Shown piece after piece: positions 7,611 through 17,047 of a stretch of 64,000 nucleotides of DNA. The position numbers and the translations under genes are program-made. Below the pieces are notes generated by a model. That model ran no database searches and was not told the origin of the DNA. It was given only the letters and a program-made list of their open reading frames with translations. Each line of letters begins with the position of its first letter. Within the stretch, counting starts at the first letter, position 1. Origin of the DNA: Flavobacterium sp. HSC-61S13 (lineage in GTDB: Bacteria; Bacteroidota; Bacteroidia; Flavobacteriales; Flavobacteriaceae); the NCBI RefSeq assembly GCF_024171535.1, contig NZ_JALJZV010000004.1:186001-250000 (forward strand), given 5' to 3'.

Positions 7611-9197
7611 TTAATTTAGTTTGGCAGCTAAATCGTCGTCGAGTTTGTAAATGTCTTGACGAAACTGTATACCGTCTTTGCTGTTCCATGCTGTCCAATA
7701 GAATTGATGGATTTCAATGCTTTTCTTTAATGGAATATGTTGGGTCTTTTCGGTCTTGACAATTTCTTCCAGTTTTGATTTGTTGTAGGGATTATTTTCT
7801 GTCTTAAGAATATAATCTGCTAAGTCAAAAGGATTCTGTACACGAATACAACCCGAGCTCAGGTCGCGATCGTCCTTGTTGAAATTGTTGGTATTATTGG
7901 TGTCGTGTAAATAGACCATATGGTTGTTTTTAAAATCAAATTTGATTCTACCTAAGGAGTTTGACTTCCCAGGTTTTTGCACATAACGATAGCTGGAAGC
8001 ACGCTCTGGATTCCAATCCTGTGCACTGACTACATTGCCTTTGTTGTCGTATATAGTAAAACCGCGACTGGCAAAATACCCTCTGTTCTTGGTTGCTGCT
8101 GGTGTTAAGTCGTTTTTAAGTATGGTTGGTGGTACAGTCCATGTTGGATTGATCACTAAACCACTAAATTTAGATGATAATATCGGTGTTCTTCTAGCGG
8201 GTTTTCCCACTATAACTTTATGTCTTTGTATGGTGTCGCCATTGGATACGACAACCAAGCTATAATCGGGAATATTAACCAATACATATTGGGTTCCGAG
8301 GTCGCGAGGATACCATCTCCAGCGCTCTAAGTTGGCTAGTACCTGGCTGATTTTTTGAGCTTTGTTGTGATTTAAAACCATTACAGTCTCCTTGTCCAAT
8401 AAACCGGTTTCATCAAGACCATTTCTAACCTGAAAATGTTTTAAACCCGCTTCGGTTGCCTTGTTAAATCGGGCACTGTTCTCTTCGGCTGGTAAATCCC
8501 CCCAATAGATCAAGCGCTTTTTTAATTCCGCAATTTCAGGTAGGGAATCGTTAATCTTTATTTTACGACCCGTTCCAAATTCATCAAAAGAATCATCGGG
8601 TAATTTTCTCAACTCCTTTAAAGCACTTCTCAAACCGTTGTAAATCGCATTTTTGGGGCGCAAGCTATCTAAGGATTGTTCGATGGCGTTGTTCTCCAAT
8701 GCCAAGTGCATCGTTGCTCCGGTGTTTATTTTCTTTGGATCCAGATCCCAATCATTATATAACTTTTTAGGATTTAAACGACCGTTATATAAATCATTGG
8801 AAACCTTAAAGAAACTCTCCGAAAACAAAATATCGGTAAGTACTTTTTCGCTATCTGCAATCTTTGCATAGGCGTCGTTATTTTTCTTTAAACCTGCCAG
8901 ATCATAAGGCGAGTCATCCAATCCGTCTTCGTGTATTTTTTCAATGGATTCGATCAAAGCACTTCTGTTGGAGTCTAAGGCCCAAACGGTTTTAAATTGA
9001 TTGTATCGATAAAAGCGTAACAACTCCGGTGATTTATCTTTGAGCAACAGACTGTCAAACGCAACTGCCGAAACAGCGTCGATAGGAGATAGCTCAATAG
9101 TGTCGTTAGTGACTACACTTACGGGATGTTTTATTTTTTGACAACTGATAAGACCAAAACAGGCAAAAGTGAGCAGCATAAAATATTTCATATCCAA
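7611..9197 (-). CDS. L,D-transpeptidase lipoprotein (YcbB/LdtD-like)
   Basis: A 528-aa protein with a lipoprotein signal (LISC, lipidated Cys19). The middle holds a peptidoglycan-binding-like segment (about residues 230-280: ELKKRLIYWGDLP...GLKHFQVRNGLDETGLLDKETV). The C-terminal YkuD domain (about 305-470) has YVLVNIPDYSLVV, KVIVGKPARRTP, MVYLHDTNN and SSGCIRVQNP with the catalytic Cys near residue 449. Domain order and length match E. coli LdtD/YcbB, which make 3-3 crosslinks in peptidoglycan; here the protein would be tethered to a membrane by its lipid. Confidence 0.92.
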   Translation of the reverse strand: MDMKYFMLLTFACFGLISCQKIKHPVSVVTNDTIELSPIDAVSAVAFDSLLLKDKSPELLRFYRYNQFKTVWALDSNRSALIESIEKIHEDGLDDSPYDLAGLKKNNDAYAKIADSEKVLTDILFSESFFKVSNDLYNGRLNPKKLYNDWDLDPKKINTGATMHLALENNAIEQSLDSLRPKNAIYNGLRSALKELRKLPDDSFDEFGTGRKIKINDSLPEIAELKKRLIYWGDLPAEENSARFNKATEAGLKHFQVRNGLDETGLLDKETVMVLNHNKAQKISQVLANLERWRWYPRDLGTQYVLVNIPDYSLVVVSNGDTIQRHKVIVGKPARRTPILSSKFSGLVINPTWTVPPTILKNDLTPAATKNRGYFASRGFTIYDNKGNVVSAQDWNPERASSYRYVQKPGKSNSLGRIKFDFKNNHMVYLHDTNNTNNFNKDDRDLSSGCIRVQNPFDLADYILKTENNPYNKSKLEEIVKTEKTQHIPLKKSIEIHQFYWTAWNSKDGIQFRQDIYKLDDDLAAKLN

Positions 9198-9376
9198 TTT
9201 GTATTTTTATCTAAAATAATTAAAAAAAATGAATAATACATCATTTGTTAAGGGATCTTTTGTAGATTTCCTTTTGTTTTCGCGTTTTGACCTTGAAGTG
9301 AGCGGGTTAGTTACTGACTGATTTTTACGGTTTTAATCGATAAAAACCGCTTAGAGTTGTTAAATTATATATAGTG

Positions 9377-9407
9377 TTTGTCAGCTGTTGAGAATCGCTT
9401 AGTTTTG
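9377..9407 (+). promoter_or_regulatory. Promoter for the BtuB-like receptor
   Basis: TTTG (9377-9380), 19-nt spacer, TAGTTTTG (9400-9407): a full match to the flavobacterial TTTG/TAnnTTTG pattern. The ATG follows 22 bp later, leaving a leader too short for a riboswitch. Confidence 0.75.
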
Positions 9408-9429
9408 CACAACTAAATTTTAGGATCCC

Positions 9430-11298
9430 ATGCGGAAGAATACTATATTAATTTTGAGCTTATGGAGTTTTGGTCTTGGTTATGGTCAAGAGAAACCCGC
9501 TTTAATCGAGAGTAAACCCACAGATATATCGGAGATTGTCATTTATGAAACCCGACTTCAGTTACCGGGTTCTTTGAAAAATAGAAACCTGCAAATTTTA
9601 GATAAAGAGCAGATCAAACAATTGCCGGTTCGGTCGGTTAATGAGTTGTTGGCTTATGTATCGGGAGTCGATGTTCGCCAACGCGGTCCCTTTGGTACTC
9701 AGGCGGATTTGAGTATCGATGGCGGTAGTTTTGAGCAAAACTTGGTTTTGCTAAATGGGCAAAAAATCAGTGATCCCCAAACTGGACATAATAGTTTAAA
9801 TATACCCGTACCGATGGAGGCCATTGAACGTATTGAGGTAGTTCGCGGACCATCTGCGCGTTTGTATGGCGTTAATAGTTTAACTGGAGTGGTTAATATA
9901 GTGACTAAGAATCCGCAGAAGAATGGGGTTTTTGCTCATGTATATGGGGGAAGTAGTTTTGAGAAAGATACGGAAACGGGGCACGATCAGTGGTTTAACG
10001 GTCGTGGCTTCCAACTCGGAGGATCTTGGGTCGAAAAAAAACACAATCACCTGATTTTTGGTAGCCAAGAATCGGGTAATGGTTATCGATACAATACGGA
10101 TTTTCACAACAGCAAGTTGTTTTATCAAGGAAATATTCAACCCAACGACCGAAATACCGTAATGGTTTTAGGGGGATTGGTTCGCAGTTCATTTGGTGCA
10201 AATGGTTTTTATGCTTCACCTATCGATAAGGAGGCTAAAGAAATTGTCAATACCTATTTGTTGTCGTTGAGTTCTAAACATTTGGTTTCAGATGCGTTAA
10301 CCATAGCTCCAAGCATTGCCTATCGCTATAATTACGACGATTATCGCTTTTATCGCTTTGATCTGAGCAAAGCGCGTAGTCAGCATTATTCTAACGCATT
10401 GACTTCGGATATCAAGGCTCATTATCAAACCAATTACGGTGTACTTTCGATGGGGGCAGAGATGCGGTACGAGGAAATTAATTCGAGTAATATCGGCGAG
10501 CACAGCCGTTCAAATTACGGTTTGTTTGCTGAATTTAAACGCGAATTCTTTAACCGTCTAGACGTGAATGCCGGTGCGTATGTTAACTATAACTCCTTTT
10601 ATGGTTGGCAGGTTTTTCCGGGAGTCGATGCGAGTTATCGCGTAACAGATCAATGGCAGGCGTTGTTTAGCGTAGGAAGTAGTCAGCGCATTCCGTCTTT
10701 TACAGATTTATACTTAAATCAAAAACCCAATTTGGGAAACCCACATTTAAAACCCGAATCTGCCTATCAGATCGAAGGGGGAATTCGTTTTAAGACCGAA
10801 AATTTGTCGGCAAATGCATTTTTATTTTACCGAGATATCGACCAATTTATCGATTGGGTACGCGCAGACGAAACCCTGTCTTGGCAAACCGATAATGCCG
10901 CTTCTAACAGAACCACAGGATTTAATACCTCAGTGAAATACCGTTGGAACCGACCTACAGCCTTTTGGGATTTTGGTGTCAGCTATACCTATCTTTCTCC
11001 AAAAATAGAAGCCCCAAAGGGCTTGTCAAAATACACGGTAGAGAGTTTTAAACATCAAATCGTAAGCACTATTAATTATAGAAATAAACAATGGTCTGCG
11101 ATGTTGGCAAACCGTTATAATGAACGTCTTTCATACAAAAGTTATTTTTTAACCGATGCTCGAATTGGATATGACTTAAAGAAATACAATGTATACTTGG
11201 ATGCTCAAAACATCTTTAACGTTACTTACGTAGAGGCAGGAGCGGTGCCGATGCCCGGACGATGGTTTACATTAGGAGTAAAATTCAATACCTTATAG
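9430..11298 (+). CDS. TonB-dependent outer-membrane receptor (BtuB/CirA-like)
   Basis: A 622-aa receptor with an N-terminal export signal, a plug domain (about 45-160: LPVRSVNELLAYVSGVDVRQR, SIDGGSFEQNLVLLNGQ, IERIEVVRGPSARLYG, GVVNIVTKNP) and a beta-barrel whose last strand reads WFTLGVKFNTL and ends in an aromatic-containing strand as usual. It lacks the N-terminal carboxypeptidase-like domain of the larger receptors at 52-57 kb. Size and plug resemble BtuB (cobalamin) and small catecholate-type receptors. Cobalamin is not proven: there are no cobalamin genes beside it and no B12 riboswitch upstream. Confidence 0.85.
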   Translation: MRKNTILILSLWSFGLGYGQEKPALIESKPTDISEIVIYETRLQLPGSLKNRNLQILDKEQIKQLPVRSVNELLAYVSGVDVRQRGPFGTQADLSIDGGSFEQNLVLLNGQKISDPQTGHNSLNIPVPMEAIERIEVVRGPSARLYGVNSLTGVVNIVTKNPQKNGVFAHVYGGSSFEKDTETGHDQWFNGRGFQLGGSWVEKKHNHLIFGSQESGNGYRYNTDFHNSKLFYQGNIQPNDRNTVMVLGGLVRSSFGANGFYASPIDKEAKEIVNTYLLSLSSKHLVSDALTIAPSIAYRYNYDDYRFYRFDLSKARSQHYSNALTSDIKAHYQTNYGVLSMGAEMRYEEINSSNIGEHSRSNYGLFAEFKREFFNRLDVNAGAYVNYNSFYGWQVFPGVDASYRVTDQWQALFSVGSSQRIPSFTDLYLNQKPNLGNPHLKPESAYQIEGGIRFKTENLSANAFLFYRDIDQFIDWVRADETLSWQTDNAASNRTTGFNTSVKYRWNRPTAFWDFGVSYTYLSPKIEAPKGLSKYTVESFKHQIVSTINYRNKQWSAMLANRYNERLSYKSYFLTDARIGYDLKKYNVYLDAQNIFNVTYVEAGAVPMPGRWFTLGVKFNTL

Positions 11299-11309
11299 TA
11301 ATTGGGCGT

Positions 11310-11348
11310 GACCGTATGAATGGACTTCAACAGCCCATTTATACGGTC
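11310..11348. terminator. Strong hairpin between convergent genes
   Basis: Arms 11310-11323 and 11335-11348 form a 14-bp stem (one G-U pair) with an 11-nt loop, 12 bp after the receptor stop. A clean U-tract is lacking, so it is a probable rather than certain terminator. Confidence 0.6.
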
Positions 11349-11433
11349 GGGCTCTTTGTTACAATCTTTTTTACGCAGGCTCCAAAAAGGATTTTCACTT
11401 CGATCCCTCACGCAGCGGTGTGGGATAAAAATG

Positions 11434-12675
11434 TTATTCTCGAATTCGGATGCCGCGTTTGTTGATTGAAAAGTTTTTATATTCAATTTCTACCTGTGCT
11501 TCGCCATCTTCGAAACTACTGGCGTAATCGAATTGCAAAGGAATAATGATTTTTCCTTTGTCGTTGATATATCCAAATTTATCACCGTTAGAAACCAATG
11601 CGAGGCCTTCAGAAAAATCACCGACATAATTATAGATTGCCGGGATTATTTTTTCACCAAGCGTATTGAAAAAGCCCCATTTATGAAGTTCCATAAATGG
11701 AATCATACCCTCATTGCTCGTGTGAAGTTCATCATAGATATAGGGTATAATCAAAACGCCTTTGTCGTTAATGGCTCCTTGCTGTTCCTTATAACTGACT
11801 ATCGCAACCCCATCTGTAAACGATTCAATTTGGAAAAAAGAAGGTGTTAGTACCGTTTTACCAGCATCATCACGAATACCGAATAAACCCAAATTTTGAT
11901 CTTGATACCAGTGGTAGCCATTTGTAAAAGCAAAGGCGGGATCATTCTGAACATCAATCACCTCTTGTTCGTCGAGGAACTCCTCTTCATTGTATTCTAG
12001 TATTTGAAAATTAAGTGGAATTTTAAAGATGCTTAAAGGCACCAGCATTTCTGTGATGTTTTTAGCTTGAATACCAACTTCTTGTTCAAAGTTTGACGTG
12101 ATTTCTAAAGCTGCTCCTGGAATGCGGTCTAAGTACGAATATTGTCCCCATACGATATTCGGTAAGGATTCGTCATACCAAATGTTGATTCCCACGGTTT
12201 GGGTGTCGTCAAAAGTGATTGAGGCCCGTTTGCACATACGGCCTGCTACAATTTTGGTTTCCGGTAAAAAAGCAATCTTTAAATAATCGTTATTGGTTTG
12301 CGTTTCTTCGAGTGCATGGGTGCTGTTGGATTTGCTCGGATAGCTCGGATAGGCATTTTGTGCCACACTATCGATAATATAAGCCGTGTTTTCGAGGTAA
12401 TTGGAAACATAAATTCGCTTCAGGAAACTGTTTTCTTCCACGCGTAAATAGTTCTTGTTGGCATAGACCGTCATTAAAACGTGGTTTTCATCGCTGCTTA
12501 GCGTCTTGATGAGAAGATCTAAATTGCTATGGTCACCCGGCTCCATGCTGGAAGTAGCTGTTGTATTTCGATAAAAAGTATAGTCTATTTTAAAGACTTT
12601 TTCTTTGGGATCTGATGGTGTTGCCACGGCCCAAAGGGGGATACAAACGAGCAATAATATTACACGTAAATTCAT
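11434..12675 (-). CDS. WG-repeat-containing exported protein
   Basis: A 413-aa protein with a signal peptide (VILLLVCIPLWAVA). The N-terminal 200 residues resemble a DUF4412-like region (VFKIDYTFYRN, GRMCKRASITFDD, WYDESL). The C-terminal third has WG/KWG beta repeats: GLFGIRDDAGKTVLTPSF, GAINDKGVLIIPYIYDEL, WGFFNTLGEKIIPAIYN, KFGYINDKGKIIIPLQFD. These repeats form small beta-hairpin arrays whose ligands are unknown. The frame extends to 12738, but the ATG at 12675 immediately precedes the signal peptide and is preferred. Confidence 0.75.
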   Translation of the reverse strand: MNLRVILLLVCIPLWAVATPSDPKEKVFKIDYTFYRNTTATSSMEPGDHSNLDLLIKTLSSDENHVLMTVYANKNYLRVEENSFLKRIYVSNYLENTAYIIDSVAQNAYPSYPSKSNSTHALEETQTNNDYLKIAFLPETKIVAGRMCKRASITFDDTQTVGINIWYDESLPNIVWGQYSYLDRIPGAALEITSNFEQEVGIQAKNITEMLVPLSIFKIPLNFQILEYNEEEFLDEQEVIDVQNDPAFAFTNGYHWYQDQNLGLFGIRDDAGKTVLTPSFFQIESFTDGVAIVSYKEQQGAINDKGVLIIPYIYDELHTSNEGMIPFMELHKWGFFNTLGEKIIPAIYNYVGDFSEGLALVSNGDKFGYINDKGKIIIPLQFDYASSFEDGEAQVEIEYKNFSINKRGIRIRE

Positions 12676-12751
12676 TCGAAATAAGCGAGTTGTAAGAGTG
12701 AGTTTCAGCTGGCAAATGTAGTTGATAATTAGATACAAATACCAGCTGATC

Positions 12752-13498
12752 TTAATTTTTTTTAATCATAGTTGCACTGGCTTGAGCTTTTGGAAAAAGG
12801 GTGATATCAGCAAGTTGCATATGTTCTGGTTGTGCTATCGCAAAATATATTGCCCGAGCAATATCTTCCGGTGTTAGCGGTATATATCCTTGATAAACTT
12901 GAGCAGCACGATCGTGATCTCCTTTAAAGCGTACGGCAGAAAATTCCGTTTCTACAGCACCTGGTGCCACGTTGGTTACCTTAATTCCTCGCTCTTGTAA
13001 ATCCATTCTCAATCCCTTGCTGATCGCTTCAACGGCTGCTTTAGATGCGCAGTAGACCGTGCCGTTGAGGTAGGTTTCTTTACCGGCTATAGAGGATAGA
13101 TTGACGATGTGGGCATTCGAACTACTTTCCATCAGGGGAAGCACGGCTTTGGTTACATAGATCAAGCCTTTAACATTGATGTCGATCATTGCATCGAAGT
13201 CATCCAAGTCTGCATCTTGAAAACGATCTAGTCCATGCGCATTTCCCGCATTATTAATCAAAACATCGATCGTTGACCAATCTTTGGGTAAGGATCCAAT
13301 CGCGCTAAAAACAGCCTGTCTGTCGCTAACGTCAAAAGACAAGGTCGTCACTTCAGTGATGTTTTGTAATTCTTGTTGTATGGCTTGTAGTTGTTGGGTT
13401 CTGCGGCCACATAAAATGAGACGGTGGTCTTGAGCAAGTATTCTTGCAGTTGCTGCGCCAATTCCTGATGTTGCGCCGGTGATCAATGCGGTTTTCAT
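12752..13498 (-). CDS. SDR-family NAD(P)-dependent oxidoreductase (YdfG-like)
   Basis: A 248-aa classical short-chain dehydrogenase. The Rossmann cofactor loop TGATSGIG is at residues 7-14, followed by CGRR (an Arg pair after strand 2, suggesting NADP), NNAG near 87, and the active site Ser (NLSSIAG), YCASK with Tyr and Lys. YVTKAVLPLM and VAPGAVETEFSAVRFKGD resemble YdfG-type 3-hydroxy-acid dehydrogenases (serine/allo-threonine), but substrate cannot be fixed. It is 47 bp downstream of the AsmA-like gene on the same strand and may be co-transcribed with it. Confidence 0.9.
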   Translation of the reverse strand: MKTALITGATSGIGAATARILAQDHRLILCGRRTQQLQAIQQELQNITEVTTLSFDVSDRQAVFSAIGSLPKDWSTIDVLINNAGNAHGLDRFQDADLDDFDAMIDINVKGLIYVTKAVLPLMESSSNAHIVNLSSIAGKETYLNGTVYCASKAAVEAISKGLRMDLQERGIKVTNVAPGAVETEFSAVRFKGDHDRAAQVYQGYIPLTPEDIARAIYFAIAQPEHMQLADITLFPKAQASATMIKKN

Positions 13499-13544
13499 GT
13501 CTTGTTGAATTATTGTTTTTTAAAGTAATTCTCGTTTTGTAATG

Positions 13545-15842
13545 CTACAATACGGTTTGTCTTAAACCTTGTAGCAAACACAACCAAAGATAATTGAAAA
13601 AAGACGATTCTTTCATTCTATCGACGCGTTTAATCTCGGTTTCTAAAGTTTTACCCTTGGTGTCGTTTCGTATAAATAGGTTTCCCACCGCAGATAATAG
13701 TTTCCGTTTTTGTTCTCCGTCTTTTCGATAGAGGGTCATCTTCAAGTCTTGGTATTGCATACCGAAAGTACCCACGGCATAATCGTCGTTTCCACTAAAA
13801 TTAAAAGTAACCAATTCCAGCGTTCCCGAAGCAGAAGCTTTGACATAAGGTTTCAAAAAGGCATTCATCGATACAGCGGGGAAGTTCGTTATTTTACCCT
13901 GAATATTAAATCGTTCCCGGGTATTCATAATGTTAAAAGTCCAAACCACATGCAAAGGCGCGGCTTTCATAAATGTAGCATCAACGACAATTTCCGTTGT
14001 TGGAGTTTTAGTTCGTCCATATCCGCTATAGACGTTTTTAATATTCGCATTAAAATTGCTGAAAGTTAATTTTCCCGGTGCAATTGCTTTGTCATCAACC
14101 TCTTCATATTCTATTTGAGCACCGACTATTTGAACATGGGGAATCTCCAAACCAAATTTTAAATCGCGCAGTTTTTTGCTGTACATTTTACTCGGACTCA
14201 TATCTGGAGGAGGTGTGGTATTGCGAAAAATATTGGCGTATACCTGATTTAAAACTACCTTTTGAGTTTTTAAATAAAAGGTTTCCTTGGCATCAAATCC
14301 CCAGTCAAAGTTTTGAAGTAAGATTTTTTTGGTGTGTATCGTATAAATATCGTCGGCTAGTTTAAACATTTTTACGTGTTGTGCTCTCGAAAATTTCGAT
14401 TTCATCTCGATATTAGCTATTTCGAGATTTTGGTCTACGACCTTGATCCCATTGGAAAACACATCGTAGAAGCGTCCTGTATTGTAATGGATTTTACCCG
14501 TTGATAATCGAGGTGATTGATAGGTAAATGGGACCTTGTTTTTTACGGTTTTATCGTCAATGCGAATTTGACTTAAAGACATATTGAAGTCGGCCACTTC
14601 CAAGGTGTTTTTTTTACCTTGTAGGTCTTTCATCGCATACTGTGCATTTTCGATCTTAAACGATTCAATTTCTATAACGTCATCCAAAATCCCCAATCGA
14701 TTTTCCTGTGAGGGTTGGTTACTACCTTTCTTGGGAAAATGAGTAAAAATAGGATTCTTTAAAAGAACTTCTTCGATGTGTAGATGTTGAAATTCGCGAT
14801 TAGATATTTTTGAAATACGAATATTGACATTTTGTACATCTAGAATCTTAAGAGAGTTAAACGACGATTTTTCGATCTGGATTTGATCGATATCCACTCG
14901 AAAGGGAATCAACGGTTGTATCACTTGCTCAGCCTGTTTTTTAGCAGCCTGAAAAACCGTTTGCTTTTTTTGATCTAAGATTTTAAAATTGATGGAATCG
15001 ATGTTGATGCTGCCGATTTTTAAAAAGAAATTATTGTCTATATAACCCCAGTCTGTGCCGGTTAATCGCAATTTTGGTACCACTACGTCCATACGGGTGT
15101 TTGATGAAGTAGTTTGGTTTTTAAACGTTGTTCGATCAATATCGGGTATGATTCGAAATTGATCGAGATCTAGATGAGTTGGATCAACCGTGATTGCTTC
15201 GGTTTTGATGTGTTGAAATTCATTGAGTTTGCTAAATACCGAATCACAGCGGATTTTAAAGTTGGTATAAGTAAAGGGTATGTCTTTATCTTGAGTGTAT
15301 TTGCCGAGATGTACGCCATCAACTTCAAGATTGATGTTATAGAGTTCTTGAAGCCGCTCTTTGCCGTCGGTCGTCATCATTTTTAGGTGAGCGTTTTTTA
15401 AGCTGATTCTACTGATGTCGATCACGCTTCCTAACTTTGATTTGGTTTTGGTGGTATCGCGTTGTTCGGGTTTGAATACGGTGATGTCCGGTCCAATGAT
15501 AGCGATTGTCGATGCTTTGAGATTGCGGTTTTTAAAGAGCTCCTTAAAATTTACGCCAATCAAACTGATTTTGTCGACAGTGCCCAAGAAATCAATGTCT
15601 TTTTTGATGCTTACTCCAGGCTTGGGAGTGACTTCAATATCCTCGATGCTAAGGCTGTTGTTGAAAATCGAAAAACTGAGGCTGCCGTATTTAAAGTCAT
15701 AAGCCGTATCATTTCGTGACTCTATAATTCGGGGTAATTGTGTTTTTATAAATACATTGACACCAAAGTGGATCAGTAAAATAAACCCGAATATACCACC
15801 AACTATATACACTGTTTTTTTGAACCTGTTTGACATCTTCAT
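13545..15842 (-). CDS. Large membrane-anchored AsmA/DUF748-like protein
   Basis: A 765-aa protein with one N-terminal transmembrane helix (VYIVGGIFGFILLIHFGVNVF, about residues 11-31) and a long beta-rich periplasmic region. The N-terminal part (YGSLSFSIFNNSLSIEDIEV...GPDITVFKPE) and the recurring pattern of alternating hydrophobic strands resemble AsmA/DUF748-type proteins, which form lipid-transporting beta-grooves between membranes or assist outer-membrane assembly. No catalytic motif is visible. Met1 (15842) and Met3 (15836) are both possible starts. The specific family is inferred from architecture. Confidence 0.6.
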   Translation of the reverse strand: MKMSNRFKKTVYIVGGIFGFILLIHFGVNVFIKTQLPRIIESRNDTAYDFKYGSLSFSIFNNSLSIEDIEVTPKPGVSIKKDIDFLGTVDKISLIGVNFKELFKNRNLKASTIAIIGPDITVFKPEQRDTTKTKSKLGSVIDISRISLKNAHLKMMTTDGKERLQELYNINLEVDGVHLGKYTQDKDIPFTYTNFKIRCDSVFSKLNEFQHIKTEAITVDPTHLDLDQFRIIPDIDRTTFKNQTTSSNTRMDVVVPKLRLTGTDWGYIDNNFFLKIGSINIDSINFKILDQKKQTVFQAAKKQAEQVIQPLIPFRVDIDQIQIEKSSFNSLKILDVQNVNIRISKISNREFQHLHIEEVLLKNPIFTHFPKKGSNQPSQENRLGILDDVIEIESFKIENAQYAMKDLQGKKNTLEVADFNMSLSQIRIDDKTVKNKVPFTYQSPRLSTGKIHYNTGRFYDVFSNGIKVVDQNLEIANIEMKSKFSRAQHVKMFKLADDIYTIHTKKILLQNFDWGFDAKETFYLKTQKVVLNQVYANIFRNTTPPPDMSPSKMYSKKLRDLKFGLEIPHVQIVGAQIEYEEVDDKAIAPGKLTFSNFNANIKNVYSGYGRTKTPTTEIVVDATFMKAAPLHVVWTFNIMNTRERFNIQGKITNFPAVSMNAFLKPYVKASASGTLELVTFNFSGNDDYAVGTFGMQYQDLKMTLYRKDGEQKRKLLSAVGNLFIRNDTKGKTLETEIKRVDRMKESSFFNYLWLCLLQGLRQTVL

Positions 15843-15952
15843 AAGGTGCGACGATTAGGGAGAGGGTAATTAATGTTTCATTAAATGTACTTAAATATCG
15901 GGATAATTTTTAATATATAAGGTGTTTTATTGCCGATTTGATCGGCGTCGAA

Positions 15953-16525
15953 TTAACGAATAACCAGTTTGTATTTTTGCAACAGTCCTTGAAGACCGTT
16001 TTGTGAGAATATCGCCTTCTCTAGTTTTGTTTTCTCGGGATCGATGGTATAGTTATAGCTGCTAAAAAAATCGGCTTTATTGGCGATGGACTCGGTAAAA
16101 ACGGCTAGGTGTAGGTCACAATGGTCAAACAATACTTCGGTCAGATCTGTTTTCATAAAATCAGCACTGATTAAGCTGCAATTGATAAACGTCATGCGTT
16201 TCATTTTAAGACCGTAGAATTGCGTAAAATCCATATTGCAGTCGGTAAAACGGTAGTCGTATAAAACTTGGTCTGTCATAGCGAAGTTAACACTGGTCAA
16301 TTGGCAACCGATAAATTCGCAATTTCTAAGTGCAACATAATTGATTTTAGCCTCTGTAAAATCACAGCGAATAAAAGTACAATCACTAAATACAACTCCG
16401 AGATATTCACAACGGCTGAGGTTGCAGTTTTCAAAAGTACAATTCTCAAATTCTTTGAATTGTATTTCGTTTTCGGTAAAAATATGATTTTTATAATTTT
16501 GATCGTAAATGAAATCCGCTACCAT
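15953..16525 (-). CDS. Pentapeptide-repeat protein
   Basis: A 190-aa protein made almost wholly of pentapeptide repeats: FENCNLSRCEYLGVVFSD, FIRCDFTEAKI, LRNCEFIGCQLTSVNF, FTDCNMDFTQF, FINCSLISADFMKTDL, FDHCDLHLAVF. Many repeats have Cys at the i-1 position. These fold as a right-handed quadrilateral beta-helix; the McbG/Qnr subgroup mimics DNA and protects gyrase, but most members have no known role. The frame extends to a TTG at 16537, but a -7 element overlaps it, so the ATG at 16525 is the likely start. Confidence 0.85.
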   Translation of the reverse strand: MVADFIYDQNYKNHIFTENEIQFKEFENCTFENCNLSRCEYLGVVFSDCTFIRCDFTEAKINYVALRNCEFIGCQLTSVNFAMTDQVLYDYRFTDCNMDFTQFYGLKMKRMTFINCSLISADFMKTDLTEVLFDHCDLHLAVFTESIANKADFFSSYNYTIDPEKTKLEKAIFSQNGLQGLLQKYKLVIR

Positions 16526-16534
16526 TTTTTTTGA

Positions 16535-16542
16535 CAAAGATA
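16535..16542 (-). promoter_or_regulatory. -7 element for the pentapeptide gene
   Basis: TATCTTTG on the minus strand, 9 bp before the ATG at 16525, implying a very short or absent leader. No -33 element was found. Confidence 0.4.
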
Positions 16543-16557
16543 AGTTTATAAAAATAA

Positions 16558-16587
16558 AAAACCGCCTCTATAGGTAGAGGCGGTTTT
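16558..16587 (-). terminator. Intrinsic terminator after the BON/SH3 gene
   Basis: AAAACCGCCTCTA and TAGAGGCGGTTTT form a 13-bp stem with a TAGG loop; read on the minus strand it is followed by TTTTTATTTT. Confidence 0.9.
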
Positions 16588-16601
16588 GCAATAAACATAA
16601 A

Positions 16602-17021
16602 CTAGACTTGTGTTAAGTATTGTGATGAGGAATAGCCTTCAACGCCTTGTTCGTTTCGGATCAGAAACCAGTCGTTGTTGTATTTACTCAACAGGGTTAC
16701 TATAGAATTGTGAGCAGATTTGCCTAATAGTGGCTGGTCTTTGCCCGGTCCTTTTCGGATATTGAGATTGGAATTTACCGTAGTTACCTTTAATTTTGTC
16801 GCATTCGGATCAACTCCAACATTGATGTTTAAAATAAGATCTCCAGAACGAAAATCAGGATCGATTTCATTATAGATGTTCCATAATTTATCTTTAGTCG
16901 CACCAGTGCTCGCTTCTCCATCGATGTATAACACCGCATCTTGTTCGCGCACTTGCAAGTTGCGAACGGATTCTGATTGAGCAGTCTGGATTAATTTGGC
17001 ATATTTTTCTTGTAGACTCAT
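16602..17021 (-). CDS. BON-like and SH3-domain protein
   Basis: A 139-aa protein with an N-terminal BON-like segment (about 1-70: EKYAKLIQTAQSESVRNLQVREQDAVLYIDGEAS, then IYNEIDPDF..DLILNINV) and a C-terminal bacterial SH3 domain (about 75-139: VNSNLNIRKGPGKDQPLLGK...WFLIRNEQGVEGYSSSQYL). There is no signal peptide. The SH3 domain suggests cell-wall or peptide binding. It follows the BON lipoprotein after 26 bp, before a strong terminator, so the two form an operon. Confidence 0.75.
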   Translation of the reverse strand: MSLQEKYAKLIQTAQSESVRNLQVREQDAVLYIDGEASTGATKDKLWNIYNEIDPDFRSGDLILNINVGVDPNATKLKVTTVNSNLNIRKGPGKDQPLLGKSAHNSIVTLLSKYNNDWFLIRNEQGVEGYSSSQYLTQV

Positions 17022-17047
17022 GAGTTTTGGATTGAAGATGAATAGTA

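Noticed and set aside
9198..9429. Cobalamin riboswitch upstream of the BtuB-like gene
   Set aside because: No B12-box-like sequence, and the mapped promoter leaves a leader of only about 17 nt.
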